Shown: positions 31,790-44,900 of the stretch, in pieces
Numbering within the stretch: position 1 is the stretch's first letter
Layout: every line of letters begins with the position of its first letter
Assembly: GCA_947184155.2 (NCBI GenBank)
Contig: CAMXCT020001553.1
Coordinates: 1 to 64,000 of the forward strand
DNA from: Cladocopium goreaui
Taxonomy: Eukaryota > Sar > Dinophyceae > Suessiales > Symbiodiniaceae
DNA length: 64,000 bases
Direction: 5' to 3'
Position numbers and translations under genes: made by a program
Notes under the pieces: generated by a model
The model's database searches: none
Seen by the model: the letters and a program-made list of their open reading frames with translations, nothing else
What the model was told of the DNA's origin: nothing

Positions 31790-32469
31790 GTAAGTGTGAA
31801 GCTGCTTTGGCATTGTTACGCTAAGCAGCACCGGTGTGTGCGCTGTGCAGTGTCCAACAGGGCGCGCAACATGGAGCGCGCGCTGCGCGCGGCAGGAATC
31901 AATCCCTGTAGGGGCACATGGTAGTCGAACCAGTTTTGTTGCCTTAAGGGGGGGTTGGCTAGCCACCCGCACGTATTAGCGCGTCAATTTGGGGCTGGCT
32001 AGCCGCCCCATTTTGGGAATTTCATTTTTTGAGATTACATTGTCGTGTGACCATGACGGAGGCATAAGGTTTAGGGCATGCTGGTTTTGTCGCAGCAGCG
32101 CAGCAAGTGCATGGGAGACGCCGCTGTGTGTTGCGATGGTGGAGCGCTGACAAAGGCGTAAACAGAACAGGTCTTCTAAGGAATTGTGCGGGGCCACGTA
32201 GGTTCCACAGTTCGCATGTTTCAGAAGCATAGTGCCGTCATATTTGCAAGACCAGCAAACAATATAAATGTAAACAAGCTCCTAAAATTGTAGAAACCAG
32301 TCACTGCGCTAAGCAACATAAGACCCACATAGACCCACTGTTCTGATTGTTGACAACATCCTGTCCTCAGAATCTCACGCCCGGCAAGCCATCGCTGTGT
32401 CCCTGCCATGTCGCATGTGTCCACGTTGAAGTGGTGACTGGTGAGCGACACACCGTAACCACCGCGCAG

Positions 32470-32661
32470 CGGCAAGCTGTGGAAATGGAGACCAAGTGCA
32501 AGATCTCCTTGAGAGCGAGAAAAGGGCAGAGGCAGCTGCACGTGGAAGGCACTGTTTTTGGTGTCCAACTAGCAAGGAGAATGATGCACGAACTCATGTT
32601 GGAAGGACTGGATTTCAATGTTTTTGTTTGGGCCACGGGGAGGCGACTGGGAAGGCTATAG
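32470..32661 (+). CDS. Exon with partial KH-like RNA-binding segment
   Basis: Starts after CGCGCAG. The peptide RQAVEMETKCKISLRARKGQ then RQLHVEGT and a helix (GVQLARRMMHELMLEG) fits the second half of a KH domain: helix, beta strand, variable loop, beta strand, helix. The GxxG loop would lie in a preceding exon that I could not place. The 3' boundary is not resolved. RNA binding is inferred. Confidence 0.5.
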   Translation, partial: RQAVEMETKCKISLRARKGQRQLHVEGTVFGVQLARRMMHELMLEGLDFNVFVWATGRRLGRL

Positions 32662-32967
32662 CCTCCCCAAAGTCTAGAGCAAATAAGTTACAAATTTCAG
32701 AGAGCAGTTAGAGTCTGCCAACATTGCATGGTAGGACGGAGGCTGACAACGACATCGCCCAAGAGTGCTCCTGCTGTGTCGGGCACTGCGGCTGTGCCAC
32801 CACCATGGCGAGCAGCTCCTCCGGTTATGCCTCCACCACCGAAGAGATGTACCTTGGCTGATAGTTCAAACATTTTGGGTTGACGTTGCTTTGTTTGGAG
32901 AGACACCTACTTTTGCCCGGGAATAAGTTTGAGGTGTGGGTTTTCAATGCGCTTAAACATTGCGCAG

Positions 32968-33563
32968 GTCGAATGGCGGAGGGTGCCACACCACTTGTAG
33001 CCTCAGCATCCAGCAGCGCTGTGCCTGCGTCAGCGAGGACCGCACCAGCTGCCCAGACCATGCCCGCTGCATTGCGTGGATTTAGCTTCACCTTCCATGT
33101 GTTTGGGGTACAGCACATAGTTGGAGGCGACTACCCAATCCGAGTGGACTGCAACGACTTCAACGACCCCTATAGGAATCCTGAGCTGCATGCTCACCCT
33201 GGATGGCACTCGCAAACCCTGTGGAATTGCTTTCGCAGCGAGAGCTGGGAAAATCTATTGAGGAATTTGTTCCGTTGGATCCGGGACGAAGCCGCGCCTG
33301 GACAGCATCTCTTTTGGGATTTTTTGTACGACCGGACGTTACAGGAGCGTTGCGGTGGCGTGGCTTCTGGAAGAGGTTTTGAAGCAGGTGGGTGCAGACA
33401 GGATCACCGTCCAGTAATTATCTTGCAAGGGAGGCGGGCGAATGGAGCCACCTTTGTAGCAATTGTGAAGATTGCCGAGAGGACAATCCGGCAAAGCAAG
33501 AGAGCTGAAGAGAGCTCTAGCAACTCAACTGACGGAGCTGTGGGCCGAATTGATGCGAAAATG
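32968..33563 (+). CDS. Exon of unknown function downstream of the KH-like exon
   Basis: Opens after CATTGCGCAG and closes at the donor GTGAGC (33564), about 198 codons. It has an Ala/Ser-rich start (MAEGATPLVASASSS), then a folded-looking stretch GFSFTFHVFGVQHIV and WNCFRSESWENLLRNLFRWI. A smaller intron may interrupt it near 33380. No family recognised. The short spacer exon-like sequence at 32734-32870 (SPKSAPAVSGTAAVPPPW) may belong to the same gene. Confidence 0.45.
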
Positions 33564-33784
33564 GTGAGCGTGTCATGAGCAGGCTAGCCGCTCAGGAAGC
33601 AGCCAGTGGCTCAGGGGTTAAAGTTTAAAGGCACATACGAGAGACAGGTGGCTAGCCCCTGGTCAGTGTACAGTGTATATAATATAGACATGTCTAGGAA
33701 CTAAAACTGAGCGCGAAAACCTGTGTGTAGAGTACATGGGCGCATGAAACCAAAGAACGTCCTCAATGACAACATTAGAAAGCA

Positions 33785-33828
33785 GGTTCGAGAACCGAGG
33801 ATCGAGGATCGAGAACGAAGGATCGACA
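33785..33828. repeat. Short GGATCGA heptamer array
   Basis: Five to six degenerate copies of the heptamer found at 29.6 kb. Confidence 0.8.
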
Positions 33829-34545
33829 ATAATGATACGAGGTTGTCACTTGTCAGCTTGTGAAAAGTCTTTCTGAATGAATGCAATGAAGCGGGCAGAG
33901 AATCAATCATGATCCACCTGGCAATGCCATGCCGCAGCGCCGCATACCGAACCAATAAATACTAAGGGTATATCCAGCAAGATGCCGTACCAGGCAGCAA
34001 TTACGCAAAGATGTCCTACAAGGAATCAAAATCAAGGTACTGCATGCACAGCCCCCTCGACCTGTACACTGTACTGTGCATGTCAACCTGGACGCAGGTG
34101 TCACCGGGGAGTTCAGTATACCTCATCCTGTAAGTGATCCAGCCAGCATCACTGTACTAGATCGTCCCCCCATAGCACCCACTGGGTGCACGCTACTGGG
34201 TGCCCAGGTCCACTACGCTAGCTACATGCGAAAGGCCCTAGCCAATAGCCTACGTCTCGCCTACGCTGAAACTCTCGCTAGAAGGGTATCTATGCACGAG
34301 CACTTTCTTGCATGCTGGCGACACAGCATTTGACCAAGGGCCAGGGAGCACCCCGGAAGGGATCCAAGGAGCAATCAAAACACCGCAGCCACAGAGGGGA
34401 GGAGCAAAACTTTATAGGCACTGTTCCCCTGCTCGACATGCATGAGACTTTTGCCAAATATATCTGGCTCAAGATCTCGCTCAAGGTGCCTGGTGTAAAA
34501 GAGGAACTTTGAGTCTGACTTACTTTGGGCTTTTCCACGCCGCTT

Positions 34546-34662
34546 GACGAGAATCGAGAATCGAGAATTGAGGATCGAGAATCGAGAATCGAGAATCGAG
34601 GATCGAGGATCGAGGATGGATGATCGAGGATCGAGGATCGAGGATCGCGGATCGAGGATAGG
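34546..34662. repeat. GAATCGA/GGATCGA heptamer array
   Basis: About 16 tandem heptamers of the same family as 29.6 kb, with a few substitutions (GAATTGA, GGATGGA, GGATCGC). Confidence 0.9.
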
Positions 34663-35294
34663 TTTGGAACTAGCCCTACGGTCCCTACGGTCACGATGCC
34701 CTGAAGCCACGGTCGCTCAATGCAACTCCCTACCGTTGCCCACGTTGACCCCACCGCTGAAGCTAGCAAGGCAAGAAACACACTTAAAGTATCCTAAAGT
34801 ATTGAACATGGGCCTGCTGAGCCTGCTAATTTCTTAATAGAAGGGCCTTAAACCTTGAAGCATCTTAAAGCCAGGCTTAAAACGAGGCTTAAAGTCACGT
34901 CCAATGTAGGACAAAGACTCTGTTTGACACTGACTCTAGCAAAACGTTGCTCAATGTTGGCAGTCTCGGTCCAATTGCGAGTTTAAGGCTGTCCCATAAC
35001 CCAGCTGCCAAAGAACTCGCAGTGGAGGGAAAATGAACGCTCATTTTTTTCGGAAGGTACTTGCCTCAGCTGCAGGTCATACATGCGCCGCATCCCAACA
35101 TGGAGCAGGGTGTTGTACGCCTGGGCAGGGAGGAAATTAACGTGAAATGGCCTGGATCAAATCAACTGTCCCTGCTATCTGTCCAAAAATCTGCTGCCAC
35201 TTGTACCATTGAATGTGCCAAGCGTTTTCCGATTTTCAGACGGCTTAATCACTTAATCAATAAAAGTTTGAACAAACCGCTTTGCTGCCCGGAC

Positions 35295-35508
35295 ATGGCT
35301 GATCTGCTGGAAACGCTCCGCTGCTGCCGGATCGTTGTGGCCGATAGTGTCTGGGTGAAACTCCTGTCAAGTGCCAAAGAGCTTGCAGAAATGCTCTCGA
35401 AGGTTCAAAAATGGCTGACACAATCCAAACCTTGGCCAGGCGTTTGTAGGCAGCCTTTATTTCTTCTGGACTTGCACCTAGAGACATTACAAGTGCAAAG
35501 GAAGCCGA
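35295..35508 (-). CDS. J-domain (Hsp40/DnaJ-like) protein, two exons
   Basis: Exon a, 35508-35431: follows a CAG acceptor and encodes LGASPEEIKAAYKRLAK, helix II of a J domain. The intron 35430-35364 (67 nt) starts GTTTGG and ends ACAG. Exon b, 35363 to about 35295, continues in phase with EFHPDTIGHNDPAAAERFQQ, giving the invariant HPD tripeptide and helix III. J-domain proteins stimulate the ATPase of Hsp70 chaperones. The rest of the gene was not assembled, so its subtype is unknown. Confidence 0.85.
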
Positions 35509-35639
35509 CTGCGTGGTTGATGAGTGCAAGCAAAGTGAACAGATCGAAAAGAGTGGAGTGGCCTAAGGGTGTGTTTGTACTTTTTTGAACACCACTGTTG
35601 ATGTGTCGGAAAACAGTAGGAACATGTGAGAACACTGAG

Positions 35640-35890
35640 AGAACTCTTCAGATTCAAGTCTAAGAGATATGCCTTTCTGCAAGCCCAAAGTTGTGTACAG
35701 GTTCTCCACGTCTCTTGCCTCTTTGGCAAAGTGACGGCCTCGGCGGTAGGTTGGTTTCATCTCCTTGTGGTCAGATGTGGTCAGGTAATTGGCAAAGGCA
35801 ATCTTGCTTTCACGAAAACAATGACGACCAAAAGGAATGATTGACGATGCCTTCTTTGTCCAAAGGTCCTTAAGACAACCTTTTGTCATC
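35640..35890 (-). CDS. Possible upstream exon of the J-domain gene
   Basis: Minus-strand open stretch 130 bases upstream of the J-domain exon. It encodes charged, soluble-looking sequence (DHKEMKPTYRRGRHFAKEAR; GLQKGISLRLESEE). Splice sites were not resolved; it is assigned by proximity and strand only. Confidence 0.3.
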
Positions 35891-35909
35891 ATGTATGATG
35901 AGGATTCTT

Positions 35910-36170
35910 GTTGTAACTACTATGATTACGATTATGATGGTGTTTGTGAATGTGTTTCTGATTATGGTTTGATTATGGTTATGATTATTATTAGTATTAT
36001 GATTATGATGATAATGGTGATGCTGATGCTGATGCTGATGGTGATGGTGATGGTGATAGTGGTTGTCGTTGTGCTGATGCTGATTCCGATTCTGATTCTG
36101 ATGCTGATGCTGATGCTGGTGATGAGGAAGAGGAGCAGGAGCAGGAGTAGGAGCAGGAGCAAACGACGAT
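35910..36170 (+). repeat. GAT/GATTAT and GATGCT microsatellite, purine-rich tail
   Basis: Runs of GATTATG, GATGCTGATG and GGTGATG followed by GAGCAGGAGCAGGAG. The reading frames over it are repeat artefacts. Confidence 0.85.
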
Positions 36171-36199
36171 GAGAGGAGCGGCGTTGACGGTGACGATGA

Positions 36200-39100
36200 C
36201 TATGATGTAGTGATGATGTTTCCCCGCGTACAGGCCTTTGCATCACATGGTGGCATGCCAATCAGTTGGCAGAGTCTCTGGCAAGTGCCTTTAGCAGCAG
36301 GCAGTGGCAAATGATTAAAATAGGGAGAAGCTGGAAAAAATATTGTGCCAACCCCGACGGGACATATCAGACATGATCGTCTCACAGATTGCGGGCATGA
36401 ATATCTACACCTGTCCTACTGATCGACAAATGAAACATGATGAAACATGTAGCAACGATGGCAATGTGAGGGCTCTGGCGCAGAGTCACTAGGCCAAGAC
36501 GGTGAGGCAGGAGCCTCAGGTCAAAGCGGGGATCTCCGGGCAAACCGATCCAGCTGTTCTGTCTTGTGACATGTTCCTGTTTGCATGTGTGTATACATAT
36601 ATACAATATAATATATATATATAATTGTCGTATTGTATAGACATGGTTAGACTGTGTTCAACGTTGCTGTTTTCTCCAAGCATTTCCGAGCAATACTCAG
36701 TCTCCTCAGTTGTTTGGTGCACTTGGTCTCCTGGCACTGTCCTTGCCACTGCCATCCTTGTTTCAGTTGAAACAAATGACACCGAAATCATGCAAAGGAG
36801 AGCGGGAAGTGATTTCTATGAAACCAAATTCCGTGCACAACACACAACAGAACTCTTGATCCTTGGAGAGCAAAATGGAGCACCCCTACCAGGCTTACTC
36901 TCAAAAGCAGCAAACACTTGTTAAAGATTCTGAAACCTACGTCAGAATCTGATCGTTTGGCACCTTGGCGAAAATTGGATGCTCTTCATGGACGCATTTT
37001 CTAAACGCAAATGCGCGCCATGTTTAGCTAACATCTGTTTGCAATCTTACAGGTGTGACAGTACTTGATTCTGATTTTTCTTGAATATTGGACAGCTTGA
37101 GGTTCTGAACAAACATGCAAGGATGCAGTAGTTGACCCTTGGAGGAGTTCTTGGCGGTGCTTTTTGTATCTTTTGGTGTCATCCATTTTCTTCCGGCCAA
37201 GTGATGCTTTGCTTTGTAGTAAATCTTTGAGCCAAGATGTTGCATGTTCTCTAGCAAACTCTTCGCCATTCAATTCCTCCCACAACCCATTCAGAAAGTG
37301 ATTCTGGCAAGTCCTGCTCATCTGGCTTTGCAAAACCAGGAGTGCCACAAACGCCACGAATCAAAAACTCATGAGAAAAACTGAGAATGGATGACCAGGA
37401 CATCCCAGTGTCAAGGCTGCAGTGCACCTCCACATAGAAGGTGTCCTTCTTGGCCTTCAAAGCGGATGTTAGAATACCACAAACATCCACAAACAAGATT
37501 GCACACAATTTGAAAAGTGTCCAAGAAACAGTTTACAGGCTTGATTTTTGCACATGTTTTTGGCATATCACCAGTGAAAGTTTCACATCCTACCATTGCC
37601 TACCATCCTGTAGTTCCAGATCAGCCCAGAAGCTGCTTGTAATGGGCCCAACTGCCCCATGGGCTGTGAAAGTCGCACCATCATACTTTAATCAGTTAGC
37701 AACATCACGAGGATCAGCATGTCCATAATCTCAGTTCCAATGATCACAGGCTCAGGATATCTCACGATCAACATCTATTTCACACTATCAACATATGTTT
37801 GGTCATTGGGTTCATTGGAAGAGTGCCTCTGCAGCTTCCAAAAGGCAGCGCTCTACCAAAGGGTTAACCTGCCCCAGCGACTACGGTGGCTATGGTACTA
37901 CTGTACTGTCATGCTGGCATGGCTAGTGTTCCCATCGTCGGTATGAAAAAATGGAGCTTTCAAGAAGCCGTGATGAAATCGTTGTCACTCTTCTCTTCTT
38001 CCCTGTGCCACTGGATGTTTCTTAATATGGTAGGTTTCGAGGCAATTCTAGCATTCTTTGAACTTCTAGACACGTGGACAACGCACGCTGACTTCACGAT
38101 GCCTTTCGGCTTGCGATGTGACACTCACTGGCGTAGGCCTTCAGCAGCCCCTGCAGGTTCAATCTTTCGAATCGAATCGAATATGGATGAAAATTCGGAC
38201 TGTTGTAATATGTGTCATCCACCGAATCCATCGAATATGTTCCACACAAAGAGGCGTTTCAAGAGAGCTCAATCAAATGCGAGAAACATTTGGAAAGACG
38301 ATGAAAGACCCCTAAAGCAAATGGATGTCACAAAATGGCGAAGGAAAAATTACATTTACTGAAATGAATTGCATACATGAATGGCGATGCGCGTTGAGTT
38401 CTCAAGCGGCACCGAGTCGGCCAACAAGCCCTGCAGCCCACTGAGAGCACCTGGCTTACTTTGCCATTGCAATGCAAAATGTCAGAAAAAAACATGAAAA
38501 ACAGTCCAAACTGTTGAAAAATCCTCTCCCAGATGTTCAGTACATGCTTTTTGGAGAGGACATGTTCTTGTGCCATTCATCATATTGATGTGTTGTCCGC
38601 ATACATGCACAACTCAGCCAGCAATATAATTTCGAAAGAGGTTGGGCAAAATCTACTACAATGCTGTGCTACGCGGCACCTTGATGTTGCATATGAAGAT
38701 TTCTGTTTGTGCTTTTTGTGCAAGTGTGGCAAATTTTCATTTTCCAGGTTTTTCTCAGGAGGAATGAGAGCATAGCTAGGGTCCCAATACATCAGTTCAA
38801 AGCTGGCAATTACCCAACATGTGCAACAAACTCGAAACTGCTTTGTTTTCGCACGAAAGGAGCGGCAATGCCGCATCTTTCAGAATTGATAAACTCAAAT
38901 GAGACCAATTTGTTGCTAAATATTCCATTGCTGCAGCATTTCCAGTATAGGAAAAACACAGCTCGGTGGCTTTGATCGTCACTTTGGACGGAGTCTTGAA
39001 AGCTACAGCTGGTCAAATGTGTGTTCCGCGTGGTCTGCCTGGTCTTCGCATATTGCAAGATCAAATCAATGAATTGGATAAATTACACAGAATGAATCAA

Positions 39101-40600
39101 ACTGGTACTCTACGGTCCTATTTTGGACATCCCCTGGGACTTAGCCTGAACATTGAGAAGACTTCAATTGACTTCAATTGATGTCAATTCAATTGAGGAC
39201 AACACATGCCAACAGTAGATCTTGCATCTCGGACACCACTTGACCAAAGCATAATGGCCGATGCTAGAGCCTCTGACTTGCAGCTCTCGCCAAACTCTGC
39301 GAGTAGGTAAACAGAAAAACTGAACAAACCTTTCTTATTCATTTGGAGCAGAAACTGGGCAAACTAGGAGCAAACCAAATGCAATTCCTCTTGTTGGAGA
39401 AAAACCAACAAAGTTTTTGCACGCATTCAATGCTATGCCGGGTTGCAAATACAGCAGAGGAAGGTTGCTGAGTCAGTTTTTGACAAGTTGGGGTTCCTGA
39501 CAATGGCTCCTGACTCCATCTATAATCTGTTGTGCAAATAGTGGCTTGTAGACATGGTCCTCCCCTTCAAATTCCTTACAATGGTATACAATGGTTATAA
39601 GTTATAAGCTTTTAGCTTGATCCCTGAATGGATGTCTGTCCTCTCGCATACATACTAAACGTCGATAGTGCTGGCGGTTGCTCATATCTTTTGCTCTTCG
39701 CACTTCCATCTTTCTCATCAATAGACAACACAAACGGTAGGCACTGCCAAATCACTGCAACGAGGTTGATCCGCAGATGGCCCGAAGCATCTCAAAGGTA
39801 TGGAAGACTGCTGAACTGCTGAGACTGTGTGCGACTGTGCACAGTATGACATCTTTGGGGCAATTTTGCTCAATGCCGCTCGTCTGATCTCTCTGTCTTC
39901 AAATGCGAAGAAACAGAGGCCAATCTCGCACGTCAATATGCTCCTGGAGCATGCAAGAGAAATCTAAAGGTTGTGTCCAAAACGTGCTCAATCACTTTGT
40001 AATGGTTTCCCAGTGGATCTGAACGAAAGAATTGGTTCAAGAGGCAGTCTTGCAGCTGAATGTGAATCACAACTTGGTGGCTTGGTGGTGGTGTATGATC
40101 TGAAGCAAAGCACCCTACTGAAACTCAAACTGAGCTACAGGAGAGGAGGCAAATATAGACAGAAAATCAGCATCAAAGCAGTGCTAATAGACAAACTGGG
40201 TCAAGGGAATGTGCACTCTCTCATGAAGTGCAATGTTAACAGTGAGAAAACTCTCCAAGTTCGCAATGTTCATAGCCGGCTAGCGGAGTACACATTGCTT
40301 TCTTGACCTAGCTTTGGCAAGTGGCGCTTTCTGTTTTTGTGCTTTGTCTTCCTGATCATGCACATTGTATACCTTTCCCACATCCACTTGTGCAGGGTGC
40401 ACTGGTGCACCATGCCTTGTCATGCGTTGTCTATGTTGCCTAAGCCGTCACTACAGTTGCCTAAGTCCCAATCTCTTTGCATCCTTTTTTCTTACTGTCA
40501 CAGGTTTCACAGTTTAATCAGGTCTCATCTTTTTTCCAAGGCGTCTATATGTTTCGACTTCAGCTGGGGTGTGTCTCGTATCTGTTTCGCAGACGTCTTC
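36200..40600. other. Spacer between J-domain gene and urease 3' end
   Basis: Only short frames. A minus-strand stretch at 37.0-37.5 kb (LNGEEFAREHATSWLKDLLQ; YVEVHCSLDTGMSWSSILSF) looks protein-like and may be exonic, but no domain or verified splice pair was found. A TA run lies near 36600-36625. Confidence 0.4.
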
Positions 40601-40615
40601 TCTTTCCAAGCCGCC

Positions 40616-41988
40616 TCAGAAGAGGAAGTATTTCCGCGCCAGAGGCACGGAGTCCACTGGCCTGAGTCTAACGAAAGTTTAAAACAACATGCAACAAGGT
40701 CAACAAGGACAACAAGGTCAACAAGGTCAACAAGGACTTGGAATCTATACAGTCCTGCTGGCATCATCTAACTATACTGAAACACACTGAAGGATGCTGA
40801 AACCTGAAACTGTGCACTATGTTTCATGCCATGCCCCTTTCCAGCTCATGAACTTCAGAATTCTACTGATTCGGAAGACATTTAAAATAGAAGAACTTCC
40901 ACCCGACACTGAGGCTTGAACTCACACGTCAGCTTCTCACCGTCTGCGGTGACTTCGAACGTCTCTGGGTTCACACCTAAGTTCTACCAGAGTACAGGAG
41001 GTTCAAAGTCAAGTCTCTTTGTTTCTACGGCTTCTATTATTGTTGTGCCTAGGACCTAGGGGCTGCCAGTTCTTGCATCAGCCTTCTGAAATTCCACGGA
41101 ACCTACTTTTCGATCAACTTACTTTGCTTGTCATTCAGTGTCACAAGAAGTTGGCCCTTGAGAGGGGAGCTGATTTCTGGTGTTGCATCATTCAAGATCA
41201 TGTCCTAGCGGCTGTGAAGTTCGTCAGCCACGACTCCAAAGCAGACACGCAAACACGAAAGAACACCCAAATAGTCGGTTAGCACTCCGAGAATCTCGCA
41301 GGCTACACATCGAATCCATGAAATGCATCTCCCAAGAGTTTCTTTCGCCATTTGGCATCCAGCCATTGCACAGTGCATCACAGTACCATACTTTGCTTCT
41401 CATGGTGCAATCAGTATTCCAGTCCTTTTTCTGCACTGATCGAGTTCCTTTCACTGCCTCAATCTGCTTCTGGAGACCATACTCAAGGACAGATGGCTCC
41501 TGGCTAGCGGTCAAAATGATCAATCAAAGGCCTGCACTCTCATCGGACAAAAGCAATAGTCACTTCACGGCACCCACAACACATGGAGGGCAAGAAACAG
41601 GAAAACAAATCTCGGCATCTTACCGAAAGCAGAGCCACCCTTGGACCTAAAAATGTCTATATAGATATGTCTAGATATGTCTAGATATTCACAATGTTCA
41701 CGAGCACATGCAAGCGCAGCTGGCCTGCGCAGCATCCTTGGAGACGAAGCTCATGCAAGTAGATCCTTGTCACATCCGTCATGACTCCGCATTTGAAACT
41801 TCCGTGCGTCGAAAGTGTCCTCTCTAACAAACAGGGTCTCTGATTGTGATATGCAGCATATGCAGCATATGCTTATGGTTCCCTCAATGAAAAAACTTGT
41901 GGCTCTCGCGTCCTCTCACTGGCCAAGTCCCCTGCCTACTGCTTTCCCGAAGCTGCCAAACATAGGTCGCATCAGCACAGGCTGTGGC
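40616..41988 (-). CDS. Urease 3' exon block and stop codon
   Basis: [15 protein letters not shown] (41988-41940, GT donor), [17 protein letters not shown] (41499-41422), VVADELHS (about 41245-41215) and [14 protein letters not shown] with TGA at 40618-40616. A micro-exon for the FVS-type segment may lie near 41550. The last two boundaries are approximate. Confidence 0.85.
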
Positions 41989-44900
41989 CTCAGAAAGGTT
42001 GTTAAGTTATGATGTAATAAAACATGATGAAACATGACGAAACACCAAGAACATCGAAGAGACAAAACTTGCAGATGTAAAAAAAACATCTGGTGGTTTC
42101 AAATCTAAACGGATCCAAACAGCAATCAGTTACCATAGAATGCTCGTAGACATGGAATGCAGGCAGCTTCTGTTAAATTCCGCGGGCCTGACCTGACAGC
42201 GCGTCTTGCGGATGGTGCTTGTATGACTTGTCCATCAGTTTCGCTTACTTACCATTACTTACCCGAGTTTCCTTTACTGAACTTATCTTTCCCCTTCCTT
42301 TCCTCTTCCTCTTCTGTTCCTCTCTTCTTCCTTTCCTTCTCATCCTCCTTTCCTCTTCCCCTTCCTCCTCTTCATTCCTCTTACCTTTTCTTCCCTCGTC
42401 GTGTTATACACCTAAACAAGCTTCTACACTTACCTGCCTTTAAACAAGCCGGTTTTCTTAATCAGTTTTTACACCAACTAGTTTTTACATCTTTTTTACA
42501 CACTCAGCAGGGCTACCGGCCCCAAGCGAGACAGCCGACGTGTTTGCGGAAGGTGAGTTACATATGTGCCATGGTCAAAACATGGGATATGGGGTGTCGT
42601 CATTCATCATCTTATCCTTATAATGGGAATCCTCTTGATATATGTGTATGTATATATATATATGTGTGCGTGTTGTAAATCCTAATTGATGGATTGATTA
42701 CCCTCCTCCCATGCGGGCAATTTGCCAAGTTTTGACCAGGGCACATACGCGTGCATGCCGAGCTGGGAACTCTGTTTTTGCGACAAACACGATTGAGTGG
42801 AGGAAGCAATCAGGAGGTAATCACAGATTTGAAAGCAATCGGGCCACAATCAAGGCATACACAGAAGGCACCACAGCAGAGATCAATAGCCAATGGACCA
42901 TATCACAGGAGAACTCACATGCAACATAGATTGATAACCATAGGTCAACAGGATTCCATACAAACACTTGGAGAAGAGAGGGCGCAAAGGCAAGCTCCAC
43001 AGCCCAACTAGGCAAGGCAAAATGTTTGCAGGCAGCTTTAGAAGCACAGAGAAGCCATCAACACAGAAAAGGAAAGGGATGGAAAGGATGGTATGACAGT
43101 CTTTGACAGCAAACTGTTGCAGGTACAGCTTTCCACTGCAGTATACAGCGCGCTTCTGCGCAGATTTGCACAAAACCGTCTGAGTTCCACGGCGTGGGGA
43201 TTGATGCGTTGGGGTCACCCATCTGTGCCCAGGCAATGGTACCACCCTTAATGACCTGGGCCCAAGCTTGGACACCAGATGCCAAGACGGCCAAGACAGA
43301 ATGTGAGACATGTGAGGCCCCGGCCATTTCCGGTTTGGAGCCAAAGAACGCAGGATTCCACAGGCAAATGTCGGCTAATTTGCCCACCTTCCGTTTGGGC
43401 TCACTATGGCTCAGTTCACGTTGTTTGAATAGGTACCAAAAACGCACCTCCAGGCTGCCAATGGCATGTGCCATGCCATGGGCAAGAGCTGGATTGATGG
43501 TATACTTGGCAATGTACCTAGCAACGAAGATTAGAAACAACCCCACCGTAAGCTCCACAAAGTTAGACATCCATAAGAAGAGCTACTTCCACTAAGTTAA
43601 AAACTGTTGATCAACTTTGATCAGCTTTCAAAGTGGACACAGTGTCAAAAAATTGTGCAAGGTGTCGTTGTAGAATCTACTCAGCTGCTGCTGTGCCTCT
43701 TGATGCGAGTGTTGTCATTGTCAGTATCTTCTGGCAGACTCCCTCGTTGTGACTTCATCCTGATCAAGCTCTGCGAGGTAAACATTCGCTGTCTGTCCGT
43801 CCGTCGGTCCGTCCATCCGTCCATCTCTCCGTTATATCGCATGTGTTGGTAAGCAAAACATGCAATGAATATTTCTACAGGGTATCAATACTACGCAATA
43901 CCTTCCTCAAAGTAGTTTTGGTCAAAGTAGTTTTTATATAGGATGGTTGAGTTGAATCCTAAAGTCTCTATATTGGGCTCTGAGAACTTTTCGCGCCTTT
44001 GACATCAATGCAAGGCAAAAAACTTAAGCGACATATTGTGAAATGGTGTTCATTTGCAATGGCATATGTGAGCCCATATTGGTGGCACTGAACTCGGGCG
44101 TTTAACATTGTACATGTGCTGATGTACAATGACATATTACGTGTATGGCATGTTTTAATGTATAGATGAAGTACATGTCATGTAATACTGCATCGGGCAT
44201 GTACTGTAGATGTCTCATACCGATAGTACATATGATATGTACTGACTGTACCTTGTGTATTATTTTCTGGTCAGCATTCGAGATCCCAACGGAGAAATGA
44301 TAAAACTACTGTGTGCAATTCAGCACTCCAACGTGTGGGTATAATTCATAGGATGCATTTGTTTATGTACATATTATATGCACATATATGCACTATATTG
44401 TTATATATAGTTTGACAAATCAAATCGCAAATCGCATTGCCCTGACAAGTATGAATAATTTGACACGCATCTGCTCTCTCCCAGCTCTCTGAACACCGTA
44501 TCCTCCTGTATAATTTCCAACGAAATGCGCCAGAGGTTCTTTGCTGCGGTTTGCCATGTGCGACAAATGACTTCGCCCACACGGCCCATAGCCTACACAG
44601 CTCAAGACTTCTACAAGACTTCTGAGAATTGGAAGCTTGCGTTCTCAACTGGACATCGTTGCGGTCACTGCACACATACTGTACTTGCTGTACGTGCTCA
44701 CCTGACTCACCTAAGGACTTCTGATCTCTTGTGCAAACTGACTGCAAGCATCTCAAGAATTCTCGCGCTTTTGCTTCACCCAAAATGCAGATCTGGAAGC
44801 AAATAAGAATCACGTCCAGTCCGCATTTCTTTTGAATGCGCAGAGTCTTGGATCATGTAGTTTCAGCACTGCTTTCGAGTTCTTCGCGAAACTCTTCAAA

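Noticed and set aside
40880..41000. Possible tRNA-like or SINE segment (CTGGGTTCACACC)
   Set aside because: No A box at the right distance and no cloverleaf could be drawn.
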